From Streptomyces morookaense (GTDB lineage Bacteria > Actinomycetota > Actinomycetes > Streptomycetales > Streptomycetaceae), in contig NZ_JABBXF010000006.1 of NCBI RefSeq assembly GCF_013030945.1, positions 186,001 through 250,000 on the forward strand: a stretch of 64,000 nt of DNA. Reading direction: 5' to 3'. Under the pieces are notes generated by a model, which was not told where the DNA came from, ran no database searches, and was given only the letters and a program-made list of their open reading frames with translations. The translations under genes and the position numbers were made by a program. Positions 34,450-44,330 of this stretch are shown here, piece by piece; position 1 is the first letter of the stretch, and each line of letters starts with the position of its first letter.

Positions 34450-36168
34450 CTACGCGGCTTCCTCGCTCCCGCCGAAGCGCTCGCGGTACGCGGCCAGGTC
34501 GTCCTCGGTGATCTTCGCGAAGAGCACCGGCGGCACCGTGAACGCCGTGCCCGCAGGGACGAAGGACAGCGACATGGCCTCGTCCGCCGTCACCCACGTC
34601 CGGGTGTCGTTCTCCAGCGCGAACGCCGAGCGCATCGCGGCCGCCGAGGCCGGGATGAACGGCTCGGAGACGACCGAGTAGAGGTGGATCAGGTTCATCG
34701 CCGTGCGCAGCGTCAGCGCGGCCCCGTCGGGGTCGGTCTTGATCTCCAGCCAGGGCGCCTTGGTCTCCAGGTAGGCGTTGCCCGCGCTCCACAGGGCGCG
34801 CAGCGCCTGGGCGGCCTTGCGGAACTGCAGGGCCTCCATGTGCTCCTGGTACTCCCCGAGCAACTGCGCGACCTCGCGGCCGAGGGCGGCCTCCGCCTCG
34901 CCGGCCTCGCTGCCCGCGGGAACCTCGTCACCGAAGCGCTTGCGGGAGAAGGACAGGACGCGGTTGACGAAGTTGCCCAGGACGTCGGCGAGGTCCTTGT
35001 TCACGGTGGCGGAGAAGAGCTCCCAGGTGAACGACGTGTCGTCCGACTCCGGGGCGTTGGCCATCATGAAGTAGCGCCAGTAGTCGGCGGGCAGCAGCTC
35101 CAGGGCGTCGTGCGTGAACACGCCGCGCTTCTGGGAGGTGGAGAACTTGCCGCCGTAGTAGTTCAGCCAGTTGAAGGCCTTGACGTAGTCGACCTTCTTC
35201 CACGGCTCGCGGATGCCGAGCTGCGTGGCCGGGAACATCACCGTGTGGAACGGGACGTTGTCCTTGCCCATGAACTGGGTGTAGCGGACGTCCGTCGCCT
35301 CGTACCACCAGGACTTCCAGTCCCGGTTCTCCGGATCCTGGTCCGCCCACTCCTTCGTCGCACCGATGTACTCGATCGGGGCGTCGAACCAGACGTAGAA
35401 GACCTTGCCCTCGGCCGCCAGCTCCGGCCACGTGTCCTCCGGGACCGGCACGCCCCAGTCCAGGTCACGGGTGATCGCGCGGTCGTTCAGGCCCTCGGTC
35501 AGCCACTTGCGGGCGATGGAGGAGGCCAGCACCGGCCAGTCCTTGCCGTGCTCGTCGATCCACGCCTCGACCTCGCCCTGCAGCTTCGACTGCAGCAGGA
35601 ACAGGTGCTTGGTCTCCCGCACTTCCAGGTCGCTGCTGCCGCTGATCGCGGAGCGGGCGTCGATCAGGTCCGTCGGGTCGAGCACGCGCGTGCAGTTCTC
35701 GCACTGGTCGCCGCGGGCCTTGTCGTAGCCGCAGTGCGGGCAGGTGCCGACGATGTAGCGGTCGGGCAGGAAACGGCTGTCGGCGAGCGAGTAGACCTGG
35801 CGGATCGAGCGCTGCTCGATGAACCCGTTCTTCTGCAGCTGCCGCGCGAAGTGCTGGGTGATCTCGCGGTTCTCGGCGGAGGAGCTCCGGCCGAAGTAGT
35901 CGAAGGAGATCCCGAAGCCGTCGTAGATCGCCTTCTGCACGTCGTGCTGCTGCGCGCAGAACTCGTCCACGGGCAGACCGAGCTCCTTGGCGCCCAGCTC
36001 GGCCGGGGTGCCGTGCTCGTCCGTGGCACAGATGTAGAGCGTCTCGCGGCCGGTCTGGCGCAGGAAGCGGGCGTAGACGTCCGCAGGGAGCATGGACCCC
36101 ACCATGTTGCCCAGGTGCTTGATCCCGTTGATGTACGGAAGGGCGCTGGTGATGAGGTGTCGAGCCAT
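34450..36168 (-). CDS. metG: Methionyl-tRNA synthetase
   Basis: The 572-aa class I synthetase has the HIGH-equivalent motif in [11 protein letters not shown] near the N-terminus, a zinc-knuckle insertion ([17 protein letters not shown]), the KMSKS-equivalent KFSTSQKRG, and an anticodon-binding helical domain to the end. It lacks the C-terminal tRNA-binding EMAP-like domain of E. coli-type enzymes, as in many actinobacterial MetRS. ATG 36168 ([15 protein letters not shown]) starts the conserved region with GGGAG upstream. Divergent from a two-component operon. Confidence 0.95.
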   Translation of the reverse strand: MARHLITSALPYINGIKHLGNMVGSMLPADVYARFLRQTGRETLYICATDEHGTPAELGAKELGLPVDEFCAQQHDVQKAIYDGFGISFDYFGRSSSAENREITQHFARQLQKNGFIEQRSIRQVYSLADSRFLPDRYIVGTCPHCGYDKARGDQCENCTRVLDPTDLIDARSAISGSSDLEVRETKHLFLLQSKLQGEVEAWIDEHGKDWPVLASSIARKWLTEGLNDRAITRDLDWGVPVPEDTWPELAAEGKVFYVWFDAPIEYIGATKEWADQDPENRDWKSWWYEATDVRYTQFMGKDNVPFHTVMFPATQLGIREPWKKVDYVKAFNWLNYYGGKFSTSQKRGVFTHDALELLPADYWRYFMMANAPESDDTSFTWELFSATVNKDLADVLGNFVNRVLSFSRKRFGDEVPAGSEAGEAEAALGREVAQLLGEYQEHMEALQFRKAAQALRALWSAGNAYLETKAPWLEIKTDPDGAALTLRTAMNLIHLYSVVSEPFIPASAAAMRSAFALENDTRTWVTADEAMSLSFVPAGTAFTVPPVLFAKITEDDLAAYRERFGGSEEAA

Positions 36169-36348
36169 TGCGGCTGCTCCCTGGTCGCGGTGTTCTTGAT
36201 GGAGGCCTTTAGCGTATCCGAGCACCGGTGCTCGGCCGCGCCGCATTAATGACCACTCGGCCCTCACAGAGACATTTGCGAAACATCCCCTCTGGTACAC
36301 CCGCATCCTGGAGGGAAGGGGGCATATCCGACGAGAGGAACGAAGGTC

Positions 36349-37002
36349 ATGCGGGTGCTGGTCGCCGAGGACGAAGAGGTGCTGGCCGAGCTCGTGGCCA
36401 CCGGCCTGCGCCGGGCGGGCTTCGCCGTGGACACCGTCTACAGCGGCGACGCCGCACTCGCCTACCTCGGGCTGCACGACTACGACGTCGTCGTGCTGGA
36501 CCGCGACCTGCCCCGGGTGCACGGCGACGACGTCACCCGTCGCCTGGTCGCCTCCGGCTCCCGCACCCGCATCCTGATGCTCACCGCGGCCGGCTCCATG
36601 GAGGACCGGGTCTCGGGCCTGGACCTGGGCGCGGACGACTACCTCCCCAAGCCCTTCGAGTTCCCCGAACTGATCTCCCGCGTCCGGGCGCTGCGCCGCC
36701 GCAGTGCCCGTCCCGCGCCGCCGCTGCTGGAGCGGCACGGCCTGCGGCTGGACACCGTGCGGCGCACGGCGGACCGCGAGGGGCGGGAGCTCGACCTCTC
36801 GCCCAAGGAGTTCGCGCTGCTGCAGATCCTGCTGGAGGCCGACGGCGCGGTGGTCAGCGCCGAGGAGCTGCTGGAGCGTGCCTGGGACGCGCACGCCGAC
36901 CCGTTCACCGGCGCGGTCCGTGTCGCGATGAGCAAGCTGCGCGGCAAGCTCGGCGAACCCCCGCTGATCCGCACCGTGCAGGGCGTCGGGTACACCCTGT
37001 GA
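36349..37002 (+). CDS. OmpR-family response regulator, CutR-like
   Basis: The 217-aa regulator has a receiver domain ([22 protein letters not shown], phospho-Asp in [15 protein letters not shown], Thr in LMLTAAGS, Lys in DYLPKPFEF) and a winged-helix output domain ([20 protein letters not shown], ending TVQGVGYTL). It is closely similar in phrasing to CutR of Streptomyces. It starts at ATG 36349 with GAGAGGAACGAAGG upstream, and its stop overlaps the GTG of the sensor kinase gene by 4 bases. It presumably regulates membrane or secretion-stress genes; targets cannot be read here. Confidence 0.93.
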   Translation: MRVLVAEDEEVLAELVATGLRRAGFAVDTVYSGDAALAYLGLHDYDVVVLDRDLPRVHGDDVTRRLVASGSRTRILMLTAAGSMEDRVSGLDLGADDYLPKPFEFPELISRVRALRRRSARPAPPLLERHGLRLDTVRRTADREGRELDLSPKEFALLQILLEADGAVVSAEELLERAWDAHADPFTGAVRVAMSKLRGKLGEPPLIRTVQGVGYTL

Positions 37003-38144
37003 GGCGGCCCGTCCTCACCGCCCGGGCCCGGATCGCCTTCGCCTTCGGGGCGATCTTCCTCGTCCTGGGGACGGCGCTGCTGGCGACCGTGAACGTGCTC
37101 TCGCGCGAGAGCACCCGGCAGCGGGCCACGACGATCGCGCGCATGGCCGTGCCGGTGGAGGTCGTGCGGCCGGGGGAGCCCGTCAGCATGTCGACGGTCT
37201 ACCGCGTCTCAGGCGACGTCAGCGCCGCCGCCTCGCAGGAGATGACCGTCTGGTCCGCGGCGGCCCTGCTGATCACCGCACTGCTGGCGGTCGGCGTGGG
37301 CTACTGGACGGCGGGGCGGGTACTGCGGCCCGTGCAGGGGGCGTTCGAGAGCCAGCGGCGCTTCATCTCCAACGCCTCGCACGAACTGCGCACTCCGCTC
37401 GCCGTGCAGCGCACCGCGATCCAGGTCGGGCTCGACGGCGACCCGACCCCGGAGGAACTGGCCCGCACGAAGGCCACGTTGCTGGAGACCAACCGGCATT
37501 CGGAGCGTCTGATCGACGGGTTGCTCGTGCTCGCCCGCAGCGAGCGCGGCCTGGACAGCTGTGAACGCGTCGATCTGGCCGCCGTGGTGGCCGACGAGGT
37601 CGCCGCGGTGACCGGTCAGGCGACGCAGAACGGTGTACGGCTCCGGCTGACCGCCGCGACCGCCCCCATGCAGGGCAACCGCGTCCTCCTCGCCCAGCTC
37701 GCCGGCAACCTGCTGCGCAACGCGGTCGGTTACAACCACCCCGGCGGCAGCGTCGAGGTGGACGTCCGGCCGGGCCGGCTGACCGTCGTCAACACGGGCC
37801 CGCCGGTGCCGGGTCCGGAGGTGGACGGCCTCTTCGAACCGTTCCGCCGGGGGGCCGGCCGGGAACGGCTCGGCGGGGGCGTCGGGCTCGGCCTGTCGAT
37901 CGTACGATCCATCGCCCGAGCCCACGGGGGCACGGCCAAGGCCGCCCCCCGCGCGGAGGGCGGCCTCAGGGTGACGGTGGATTTCCCGTCCCGTGACCGG
38001 CGCCCCGTCAGGGGCGCGGGGAACTGCGCGATCAGCCCCCACCGGCCCGCGGCCGAAGCACCACCCTGGAGGTCCGGGGCGCAGCCCCGGGTGCCTCGGC
38101 TGCGGGCGCGTCGTGGCCGCTCGCGCAGTTCCCCGCGCCCCTGA
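36999..38144 (+). CDS. Sensor histidine kinase, CutS-like, with C-terminus read from a repeat
   Basis: The 381-aa membrane kinase has a first TM at about residues 12-30, a short outer loop (about 35-65), a second TM at about 75-100, a linker, HisKA with the phospho-His in [16 protein letters not shown], and HATPase_c ([13 protein letters not shown] as N box, [20 protein letters not shown] as G box). The family normally ends near VTVDFP. Here the frame continues about 50 residues through a dispersed repeat array, giving an Arg/Pro-rich tail. It is translationally coupled to the CutR-like regulator. Confidence 0.92.
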   Translation: MRRPVLTARARIAFAFGAIFLVLGTALLATVNVLSRESTRQRATTIARMAVPVEVVRPGEPVSMSTVYRVSGDVSAAASQEMTVWSAAALLITALLAVGVGYWTAGRVLRPVQGAFESQRRFISNASHELRTPLAVQRTAIQVGLDGDPTPEELARTKATLLETNRHSERLIDGLLVLARSERGLDSCERVDLAAVVADEVAAVTGQATQNGVRLRLTAATAPMQGNRVLLAQLAGNLLRNAVGYNHPGGSVEVDVRPGRLTVVNTGPPVPGPEVDGLFEPFRRGAGRERLGGGVGLGLSIVRSIARAHGGTAKAAPRAEGGLRVTVDFPSRDRRPVRGAGNCAISPHRPAAEAPPWRSGAQPRVPRLRARRGRSRSSPRP

Positions 38145-38234
38145 CGGGGCGCCCGGTGCGGGCGCGTCGTGGTTGCTCGCGCCCACGTGGCGGAGCCGCA
38201 TATGTGAACAGTCCCGCGCCCCTTACGGGGCGCC
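37999..38234. repeat. Compound dispersed repeat: three GCGCCCC-N4-GGGGCGC hairpins
   Basis: Hairpins lie at about 38000-38017, 38135-38152 and 38216-38233, joined by segments such as gcggggaactgcgcgatcag and tcgtggttgctcgcgcccac. The last 69 bases nearly duplicate 27604-27673. Copies of this type are scattered between genes in Streptomyces chromosomes. The first two units are translated as the sensor kinase tail. Confidence 0.8.
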
Positions 38235-38237
38235 GCA

Positions 38238-39320
38238 TCAGCGCACGATGCCCGCGGCACGCGCCTCGGCGAGCCAGTCCGGGAACTCCACCATGAGCTC
38301 CTTGTAGAGCTCGTCATGCGTCAGCGACATCGGCTCACGCCCCGCGTGGAAGAACCCCGCATTGTCGACGACACGTCGCCCCGGCACCGGCAGGTCGTCC
38401 AGCCGCCGCAGGAAGTCGAAGCCCTTGCCCTCCGGGTCGCCGAAGCCGACGAACTGCCAGAAGATCGGCAGGTGCGCGGCCTCGCACAGCGCCTTCTCGG
38501 CGGCCGGCTTGCTGTACGGGGCGCCGTCGGTCTGGAAGACGACGAAGGCGGGATCCGTGGCGCCGGAGGCCTGGTAGTGGTCGATCACGGCCTTCATGGC
38601 CCAGTGGTAGTTGGTCCGGCCCATGTGGCCGTAGGAAGCATGGAGTTCGCCGATGCGGCCCTCGTAGTTGCCGAGGTCGATCTCGGCCGTGCCGTCGACG
38701 TCGGTGGAGAAGAAGACGACGGGCACGACGCCGTCGTCGTCGAGGTTGGCCGCGAGCCCCAGCGTCTGTTCGGCGAGGTGCTGGACGCTGCCGTCCTTGT
38801 AGTACGGGCGCATCGAGCCGGACCGGTCGAGGACGAGGTAGACCGCCGCCCGCTGGCCCGCGAGGCCCTGCTTGCGCAGCGAGACCCCGGCCGACTTGTA
38901 GAGGCTGACCAGCGCGGGGGCCTGCTGCTGCACCTTCTCCAGGCTGACGGCCGCCCCGCCCATGGCCGGTGACGGCTCCGGCTCCGGCCCGGGGGCCGGC
39001 TCCGGGACCGGGTTCGGCGGCGGCGCGGGGGCGGGCTCCGGCTCCGGTACGGGCTTCGGCTTCGGCATCGGGGTCGGCGAGGGCTCCGGCTCCGGGACCG
39101 GCTCGGGGCGCGGCGGGCCGGGAGTGGGGATCGGGCCCAGCGGCCCGGGGTCGGGGACCGTCGGTTCGCCGGCCCGCTCGGCGGTGGTCTGTGCGGGGAC
39201 GGTCACGGCACCGGCCGCTGCGCCCTCGGGCCCTGCGTTCTGCTGGGGCACACCCGGTTCGTCTCCGCTCGCCGGTTTGCCCAGGCCGAATGCGTTCCGC
39301 AGCAGACTCCGAATGCCCAT
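38238..39320 (-). CDS. VWA-domain protein (TerF/TerY-like) with Pro/Glu-rich linker
   Basis: The 360-aa protein has a short N-terminal segment (MGIRSLLRNAFGLGKP), then about 90 residues of PEPEP/PKPKP-type low complexity. A von Willebrand A domain follows with the MIDAS motif DRSGSM, the second metal Thr/Asp region FQTDGAPY and TNYHWAMKAVID. It resembles VWA proteins in tellurium-resistance/stress (Ter) gene sets of actinobacteria, but no other ter genes are nearby. There is no signal peptide, so it is intracellular. The stop directly follows a repeat array. Confidence 0.88.
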   Translation of the reverse strand: MGIRSLLRNAFGLGKPASGDEPGVPQQNAGPEGAAAGAVTVPAQTTAERAGEPTVPDPGPLGPIPTPGPPRPEPVPEPEPSPTPMPKPKPVPEPEPAPAPPPNPVPEPAPGPEPEPSPAMGGAAVSLEKVQQQAPALVSLYKSAGVSLRKQGLAGQRAAVYLVLDRSGSMRPYYKDGSVQHLAEQTLGLAANLDDDGVVPVVFFSTDVDGTAEIDLGNYEGRIGELHASYGHMGRTNYHWAMKAVIDHYQASGATDPAFVVFQTDGAPYSKPAAEKALCEAAHLPIFWQFVGFGDPEGKGFDFLRRLDDLPVPGRRVVDNAGFFHAGREPMSLTHDELYKELMVEFPDWLAEARAAGIVR

Positions 39321-39468
39321 GGGGAGATGTCCTCTTGGTGTGAAGTGTCTGATGTGATGGGAAAAGTTCCCCGGTAGTGCGACGCAGTAAGGCTAGCCGT
39401 CAACACCCGTCCCGCAGGGCCACACCTGCCCCGCGCGCGTCGCTGTCACACAGACAGCAACAAACGCC

Positions 39469-40806
39469 TCACACGTCATCAGGAACCCAGTTGCCGTGGA
39501 ACCCCGGCGGTACGCGCACCGGAAGATGCACCCGGGCCACCGGACCCGCCGCGACGTCCTGGGCCGCCAGCACGACCAGATCCGTGGCCGCACGGGCCGG
39601 TTCGTAGGTGAAGGCGAGCACCCAGCCGTCGTCCTCCGCCGCGTCCGCAGCGGCGGGGACGAACACGCCCTCGCCGATGTCACCGCCCGGCGGCACCCGG
39701 AACTCCTCGCTCGTTCCGCGCAGGACATCAAATTTGACGAGTCCGGCGCCCAAGCCGCCCCGGCCACCCTCCCGTTCGTGCACCGCGTAGGCGTAGCGGT
39801 ACGGACCGGTCAGCCGGCGCGGATCGGCCCGCGGGAACTCCACCGCCCGGTCGTCCAGCTGCTGCCGCCGCACGGTCCCGGTCACCAGGTCGGCCGTCCA
39901 GCTCTCCAGCCGCCCGCGGTGCCCGTCCGGAGCGGTCCGGCTGCCGTCGAACAGCCGCTCGTGGCGGACGAGATGGATGGTCACACACCGCCCGCCGTCG
40001 TGCTCGTAGGCGTTCACCGGGTGCAGCACACAGCACGGCTCGACCTCCAGCCAGCGGACGTCCGCGGCCCGCCCCTCCCGCGGCAGCACCCCGAGCCGCG
40101 CCGGGCGCCCGGGCTCCCAGGTGTACGGGAAGCCGGTGCGGCCGCGCTCCGGGGCGAGGACCACGGGAAGGTCGTAGAGCAGCACGTGATGCTCGGTGAG
40201 CGAGAAGTCGTGCATCATCGGCCGCCCCGCGACGGGGACGTCGACGCGGCGCCGCACACAGCCGTCCGTCCCCACGACCAGGTGCTGCACGTAGGGCCAG
40301 GCCCAGCAATACGCGACCGCGTGCAGTTCCCCGGTCCGGGGGTCGACGACCGAGTGCGCCGCGAACCCGCCGGGCAGCGTGCCGTGGAAGTCGAACGGGC
40401 CGATCGTGAAGAGCTCGGAGTCGATCTCGTAGGGCAGCGCACCGCCCTCGACGAGCGCCAGGCAGTGGCCCGCGAAGAACTGCACATGGCTGTTGGGCGC
40501 GCAGTCCGTCCCCAGATGACGCGGCCCGTGCAGCAGCTTCTCGCCGAGCCGCCCGGCGACGTCGTCGGAGCGGATCCAGCGGTTGCGGTACCACTCGGCC
40601 CGGCCGTTGCGCAGCCGTACCCCGTGGATCATGCCCTCGCCGCCGGACCAGTGGCGGGCGGCGGGCTCGTCGCCGGTCAGCGGGTTGGGCCCGTTGCGCA
40701 GATAGCGCCCGCGCAGCGACTCGGGGAGGCGGCCGGTGACGGGCAGGTCGAAGGCGGTGATCTCGTCGTGCACGGGGGCGAAGAGGCCTCGGTCCGCACC
40801 GGTCAT
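39469..40806 (-). CDS. Carotenoid cleavage oxygenase family (RPE65/CCD-like) enzyme
   Basis: The 445-aa seven-bladed propeller enzyme has four His iron ligands visible: AAHSVVDPRTGEL, MMHDFSLTEHHVLL, LHPVNAYE and, near the C-terminus, PPGFHGNWV. The N-terminal signature is LPESLRGRYLRNGPNPLTG. It would oxidatively cleave a carotenoid, apocarotenoid or stilbene-type double bond. No carotenoid biosynthesis genes are adjacent, so the substrate is open. ATG 40806 (MTGADRGLFAP) is chosen, with GGTGGGGAC upstream. Divergent from an esterase gene with 276 bases between. Confidence 0.92.
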   Translation of the reverse strand: MTGADRGLFAPVHDEITAFDLPVTGRLPESLRGRYLRNGPNPLTGDEPAARHWSGGEGMIHGVRLRNGRAEWYRNRWIRSDDVAGRLGEKLLHGPRHLGTDCAPNSHVQFFAGHCLALVEGGALPYEIDSELFTIGPFDFHGTLPGGFAAHSVVDPRTGELHAVAYCWAWPYVQHLVVGTDGCVRRRVDVPVAGRPMMHDFSLTEHHVLLYDLPVVLAPERGRTGFPYTWEPGRPARLGVLPREGRAADVRWLEVEPCCVLHPVNAYEHDGGRCVTIHLVRHERLFDGSRTAPDGHRGRLESWTADLVTGTVRRQQLDDRAVEFPRADPRRLTGPYRYAYAVHEREGGRGGLGAGLVKFDVLRGTSEEFRVPPGGDIGEGVFVPAAADAAEDDGWVLAFTYEPARAATDLVVLAAQDVAAGPVARVHLPVRVPPGFHGNWVPDDV

Positions 40807-41082
40807 GTCCCCACCGCCTCCCGCCGGCCCGCCCCCGCGGCGCCCTCCCGACCACCATCCAGCGGAAGGGGGAGTTCGGCCAGCGGCGGCCGCACTTTCC
40901 GGCAGCGCCCCGGGTCCTTTCGGAGCGGGTAACACCGGGAGAAGGCCAGGACACGGGCAGGACAAGAGCAGGGCAATAAATGCGGGCCGGGCAACCCTCC
41001 CGTCCCGTTCCCGACTCTTTATCGGTGAGTATTGCCGGACGAACACGAGTACCCACCACGGGGGCAGGGAGTTGAGGCGCAC

Positions 41083-42273
41083 ATGGGCCTGACCAGCCGG
41101 TCGCTCTTCTACACGGTGACTTTCGGCGCCGTGTTGTGCGTGGCCCTCATGGTGTGGGTGTGGCCGCGGCTGGCGGGCCGCGGAGTGCTGCCCGTCCTGG
41201 GCCGGCTGGGCTCCATCCTGACCACCCAACTGGCGATCATGGCGGCCCTGCTGCTCGCGGTGAACTCCTGGGGCCAGTTCTACGGCACCTGGGGACAGCT
41301 GCTCGGCCGCGTCGACAAGGCACCGGTCAACGTCAACGAGATGACCCAGGGCGCCCCCTACGCGACGGTCGGCGCCTCGAAGGACGGGCTGGTGCAGCCG
41401 GCCGGTCCGCAGGGCATCGACAAGGTGGGCGGAATTCCGCGCGGCCCGGCCGAGAAGGAGGGCAAGGTCCAGTCGGTCCGGATCATCGGGCAGAAGTCGC
41501 GCGCGATCAATCCCGCTTTCATCTATCTGCCGCCCCAGTACTTCCAGAAGCAGTACGAGCGCCACCGCTTCCCCGTCATGGTCGTCATCAGCGGATATCC
41601 GGGCGGGATCATGAATCTCGCCCAGCACCTCCAGGTGCCGCAGACCGCGGGCTCGCTGCTCGCGCAGAACAAGATGCAGCCGACGATCATCGTCATGGTC
41701 CGCCCGACCATCGCCCCGCCGCGCGACACCGAGTGCGTGGACGTGCCGGACGGCCCGCAGGCGGAGACCTTCTTCGCCGAGGACCTGCCCGACGCGCTCA
41801 AGAGCACCTACCGCGTGGGCGGCGACCCCAGCGCCTGGGGCGTCCTCGGCTACTCCTCGGGCGGCACCTGCGCCCTGGAGCTCGCGATGCGCCGGCCGAA
41901 TGTCTACCCGGCGGCCGCCGCCCTCTCCGGCGACTACAAGGTCGGCAGCGACCCCACGACCGGCAAGCTCTTCGGCAGCGGCCCCGACGCCAAGCAGCGC
42001 CAGCGCGAGCACGACCTGATCTGGCGCCTGGAGAACATGCCGGTGCCCCGCGTCTCGGTGCTCGTCACCAGCAGCAAGAAGGGCGAGAAGAACTACGGGG
42101 AGACCGAGAAGTTCCTGAAGGCGGTCAAGCAGCCGATGACGGCCTCGTCGGTGATCCTCCCCGAGGGCAGCCACAACTTCCAGACCTGGCGCCGCGAGAT
42201 CGGCCCGGTCCTGGAGTGGATGAGCCAGCAGCTCACCTTCCCGCAGGACACCGCCGACAAGCCGAAATCCTGA
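41083..42273 (+). CDS. Membrane-anchored esterase (antigen 85/esterase D fold), copy 1
   Basis: The 396-aa protein has two N-terminal TM helices (about 8-25 and 42-62) and an extracytoplasmic alpha/beta-hydrolase domain of the esterase D/Ag85 family. The nucleophile elbow is GYSSGGTC, and the strand AFIYLPPQYFQKQ precedes VMVVISGYPGG. The His is in PEGSHNFQTW. It probably hydrolyses or transfers acyl groups at the cell surface. ATG 41083 has GAGG upstream. It abuts, stop to stop, the convergent paralogue with no gap. The two share layout and catalytic motifs. Confidence 0.88.
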   Translation: MGLTSRSLFYTVTFGAVLCVALMVWVWPRLAGRGVLPVLGRLGSILTTQLAIMAALLLAVNSWGQFYGTWGQLLGRVDKAPVNVNEMTQGAPYATVGASKDGLVQPAGPQGIDKVGGIPRGPAEKEGKVQSVRIIGQKSRAINPAFIYLPPQYFQKQYERHRFPVMVVISGYPGGIMNLAQHLQVPQTAGSLLAQNKMQPTIIVMVRPTIAPPRDTECVDVPDGPQAETFFAEDLPDALKSTYRVGGDPSAWGVLGYSSGGTCALELAMRRPNVYPAAAALSGDYKVGSDPTTGKLFGSGPDAKQRQREHDLIWRLENMPVPRVSVLVTSSKKGEKNYGETEKFLKAVKQPMTASSVILPEGSHNFQTWRREIGPVLEWMSQQLTFPQDTADKPKS

Positions 42274-43338
42274 TCACCGCGGCGGCCCGCCCGTCAGCTG
42301 CTCGCCCAGCCAGCCGAAGGCCGCCGGGTACAGCGTGATCCACGTCCCGTAGTTGTGGCCGCCCGACGGCAGCAGCATCGTCTTCAGCTGCACCGGTGAG
42401 GCGGCAGCCGCCCGCTGGAAGTCCTCGATGTAGCTCGGCGGGCTCACCCGGTCCTGCCGCGACGTGGCCAGGAACAGCCCCGCACCGGCCTTGGTGTGCC
42501 CCACCAGCCAGGTGGGGCTGTTGCGCTCCCGCAGCACCGGGTCGTTCACCGCCCCCCGGTCCCCGTTGAGCGGATCCGGGTCCAGCCCGGCGCCGGCCCC
42601 GAAGACCTTCGGATACTGCAGCGGCAGCTTCGCCGCGCACAGGCCTCCGGTCGAAATCCCCAGCAGCCCCCAGGACTTCGGCTCGGGCGCCGTCCGGAAG
42701 TGGCTGCGTAGCAGCTCCGGCACATCGGCGGCGAGCCATGTGGCGACCTTGCGCCCGTCCACATCGGAGCAGTCGGTGTCCACGCCCCCGGGGTTGATGA
42801 TCGGCGCGGCCAGGATGAACGGCCGCGTCGTGCCGTCCCGCAGCAGCCGCTCGTAGGCCCCTGGCATCCTGCCCTGCTCCATCCACGACTGGGGCGAGCC
42901 CGGCACCCCGTGCAGCAGCATGACGACGGGGAACGCGGTGCGGCGGTACCGAGGTTCGTCGTACTCCGGCGGCGTCCACACCATGACCTGGCCGGACAGC
43001 CCGGACCGGGAGCCGTGGAAGTACGTCTCCCTCATCCCGTTGTCCCCGCGGATGAACCGGGCCCGCTGCGCGGGCGGGCCCGGCATGGAGACCGGGCCCG
43101 TGTCCCCGGAGCGGCCCAGCAGGTCGTCCCAGGAGGCGTAGAGGCCGTAACTGGAGTTGATCCACACGGCAACCGCACAGATCGCTGTCAGCTGGCACAG
43201 CCCGATCAGCAGCACCCGCCCCAGCCAGCGCACCGGACCGGGCCCGGGGATCCTCGCCCAGAACAGCAGCGTGGCCAGCACGGTCAGTGCGGTCACCGCG
43301 AGGAGCAGCGCGAGGAACGCGGTTCCGGTCAGACTCAT
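42274..43338 (-). CDS. Membrane-anchored esterase (antigen 85/esterase D fold), copy 2
   Basis: The 354-aa paralogue of the preceding gene has N-terminal TM helices (AFLALLLAVTALTVLATLLF and GLCQLTAICAVAVWI) and an outer hydrolase domain with GISTGGLCA as nucleophile elbow, VMLLHGVPGSPQSW and the catalytic His in PSGGHNYGTW. WGLLGIS/WGVLGYS and HNYGTW/HNFQTW show common ancestry with copy 1. The stop codons of the two genes touch at 42273/42274. Substrate unknown; acyl-lipid or cell-wall ester turnover is plausible from the fold. Confidence 0.88.
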   Translation of the reverse strand: MSLTGTAFLALLLAVTALTVLATLLFWARIPGPGPVRWLGRVLLIGLCQLTAICAVAVWINSSYGLYASWDDLLGRSGDTGPVSMPGPPAQRARFIRGDNGMRETYFHGSRSGLSGQVMVWTPPEYDEPRYRRTAFPVVMLLHGVPGSPQSWMEQGRMPGAYERLLRDGTTRPFILAAPIINPGGVDTDCSDVDGRKVATWLAADVPELLRSHFRTAPEPKSWGLLGISTGGLCAAKLPLQYPKVFGAGAGLDPDPLNGDRGAVNDPVLRERNSPTWLVGHTKAGAGLFLATSRQDRVSPPSYIEDFQRAAAASPVQLKTMLLPSGGHNYGTWITLYPAAFGWLGEQLTGGPPR

Positions 43339-43461
43339 CCCGCAGACGCTCCCTCGGCTCGGCGGCGGTCGGTTGCGGTGACTGCGCCCGACCCTAATCG
43401 AGGGGCACCCCGGTCGCCCGGGGTATCGGCCAGCGGTACCCGGATGGGGCCGCGGGCCCCG

Positions 43462-44055
43462 TCAGCCCGTGGAGCCGCCGTCCGCGGAGTCCAGGATCTG
43501 CAGGGCGACCGCGAGCAGCGCGACCCGCTTCGCCTCCGGGTCGCCCGGCAGTTCGTCCAGCGTGAAGGTGCCGAAGTGCACGGTCAGCAGGGCGCTGGAG
43601 AACCGCACCAGGGTCTCCAGGGGCGTGTTCTCGCCGTCCTCCGCGGCGTGCACCAGCCGGGAGACGGCGCCGACCCGCTCCCGCAGCCGCGCGCCGATGT
43701 CGAGGTCGCGCAGCGTCGCCTGGTTCTCCTGCAGGATCCGGTACAGCGGTGCGGCGTCGCGCACCGCGAGGCTGTAACGGGTCAGCAGCTCGCGCTTGTT
43801 CTCCAGGGTGGGCGGCTGTTCCCGGCCCCAGGCGATGAGTTCGTCGACCGGCTCGCCCAACCGGTCGGAGAGCGCGGTGAGGATGTCCTCCTTGGTCTTG
43901 AAGTGGTAGTAGAGCGCGGCCTTGGTGACGCCGAGCTCCTCCGCGATCTCCCGGAGCGAGGTCTTCTCGTAGCCGCGCGTCACAAAGAGGCCGAGGGCGG
44001 TCTGCTGAATGCGCTCACGGGTGTCGCTCCTGCGCGCCCGGGGGGTTGTGCCCAT
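43462..44055 (-). CDS. TetR-family regulator, copy 1
   Basis: The 197-aa regulator has a TetR HTH ([48 protein letters not shown]) and a helical ligand domain. It is a clear paralogue of the next gene on the same strand: 17 residues of HTH core from [17 protein letters not shown] are identical. ATG 44055. An operator-like sequence (ACTTGACGACCGGTTAGC) lies 56-73 bases upstream, sharing 18 identical bases with that of copy 2. No obvious target gene is adjacent; autoregulation or regulation of a distant efflux gene is inferred. Confidence 0.91.
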   Translation of the reverse strand: MGTTPRARRSDTRERIQQTALGLFVTRGYEKTSLREIAEELGVTKAALYYHFKTKEDILTALSDRLGEPVDELIAWGREQPPTLENKRELLTRYSLAVRDAAPLYRILQENQATLRDLDIGARLRERVGAVSRLVHAAEDGENTPLETLVRFSSALLTVHFGTFTLDELPGDPEAKRVALLAVALQILDSADGGSTG

Positions 44056-44105
44056 GACCTGCTCTCCTGCTCTCCGTCGCGTCGTCCCGCCCCCTCCGGC
44101 CAGTG

Positions 44106-44128
44106 AGCCTACTTGACGACCGGTTAGC
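44106..44128. promoter_or_regulatory. Shared TetR operator/promoter, copy 1
   Basis: It begins AGCCTACTTGACGACCGG, identical over 18 bases to 45019-45036. The dyad is degenerate on the right side (TTAGC instead of CAAGT). Confidence 0.65.
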
Positions 44129-44330
44129 GTCGGATCCGGTTACGTTATGAACGAAACTGGTCCGGCGGCAAGGAAGTCCAGCAGTCCGTCGGGGGCACCG
44201 CACCCACGGCGGCGCGGAGAACGATGATGGCGCACGAAGTGCCCGCCGCGGGGCGGGTCCTGGCGCGATATCGCTGCAGAGAGGGCGGTCGGGGTCATCC
44301 GGACGCGCGACGCCGCCGGAATCTCCGCCG

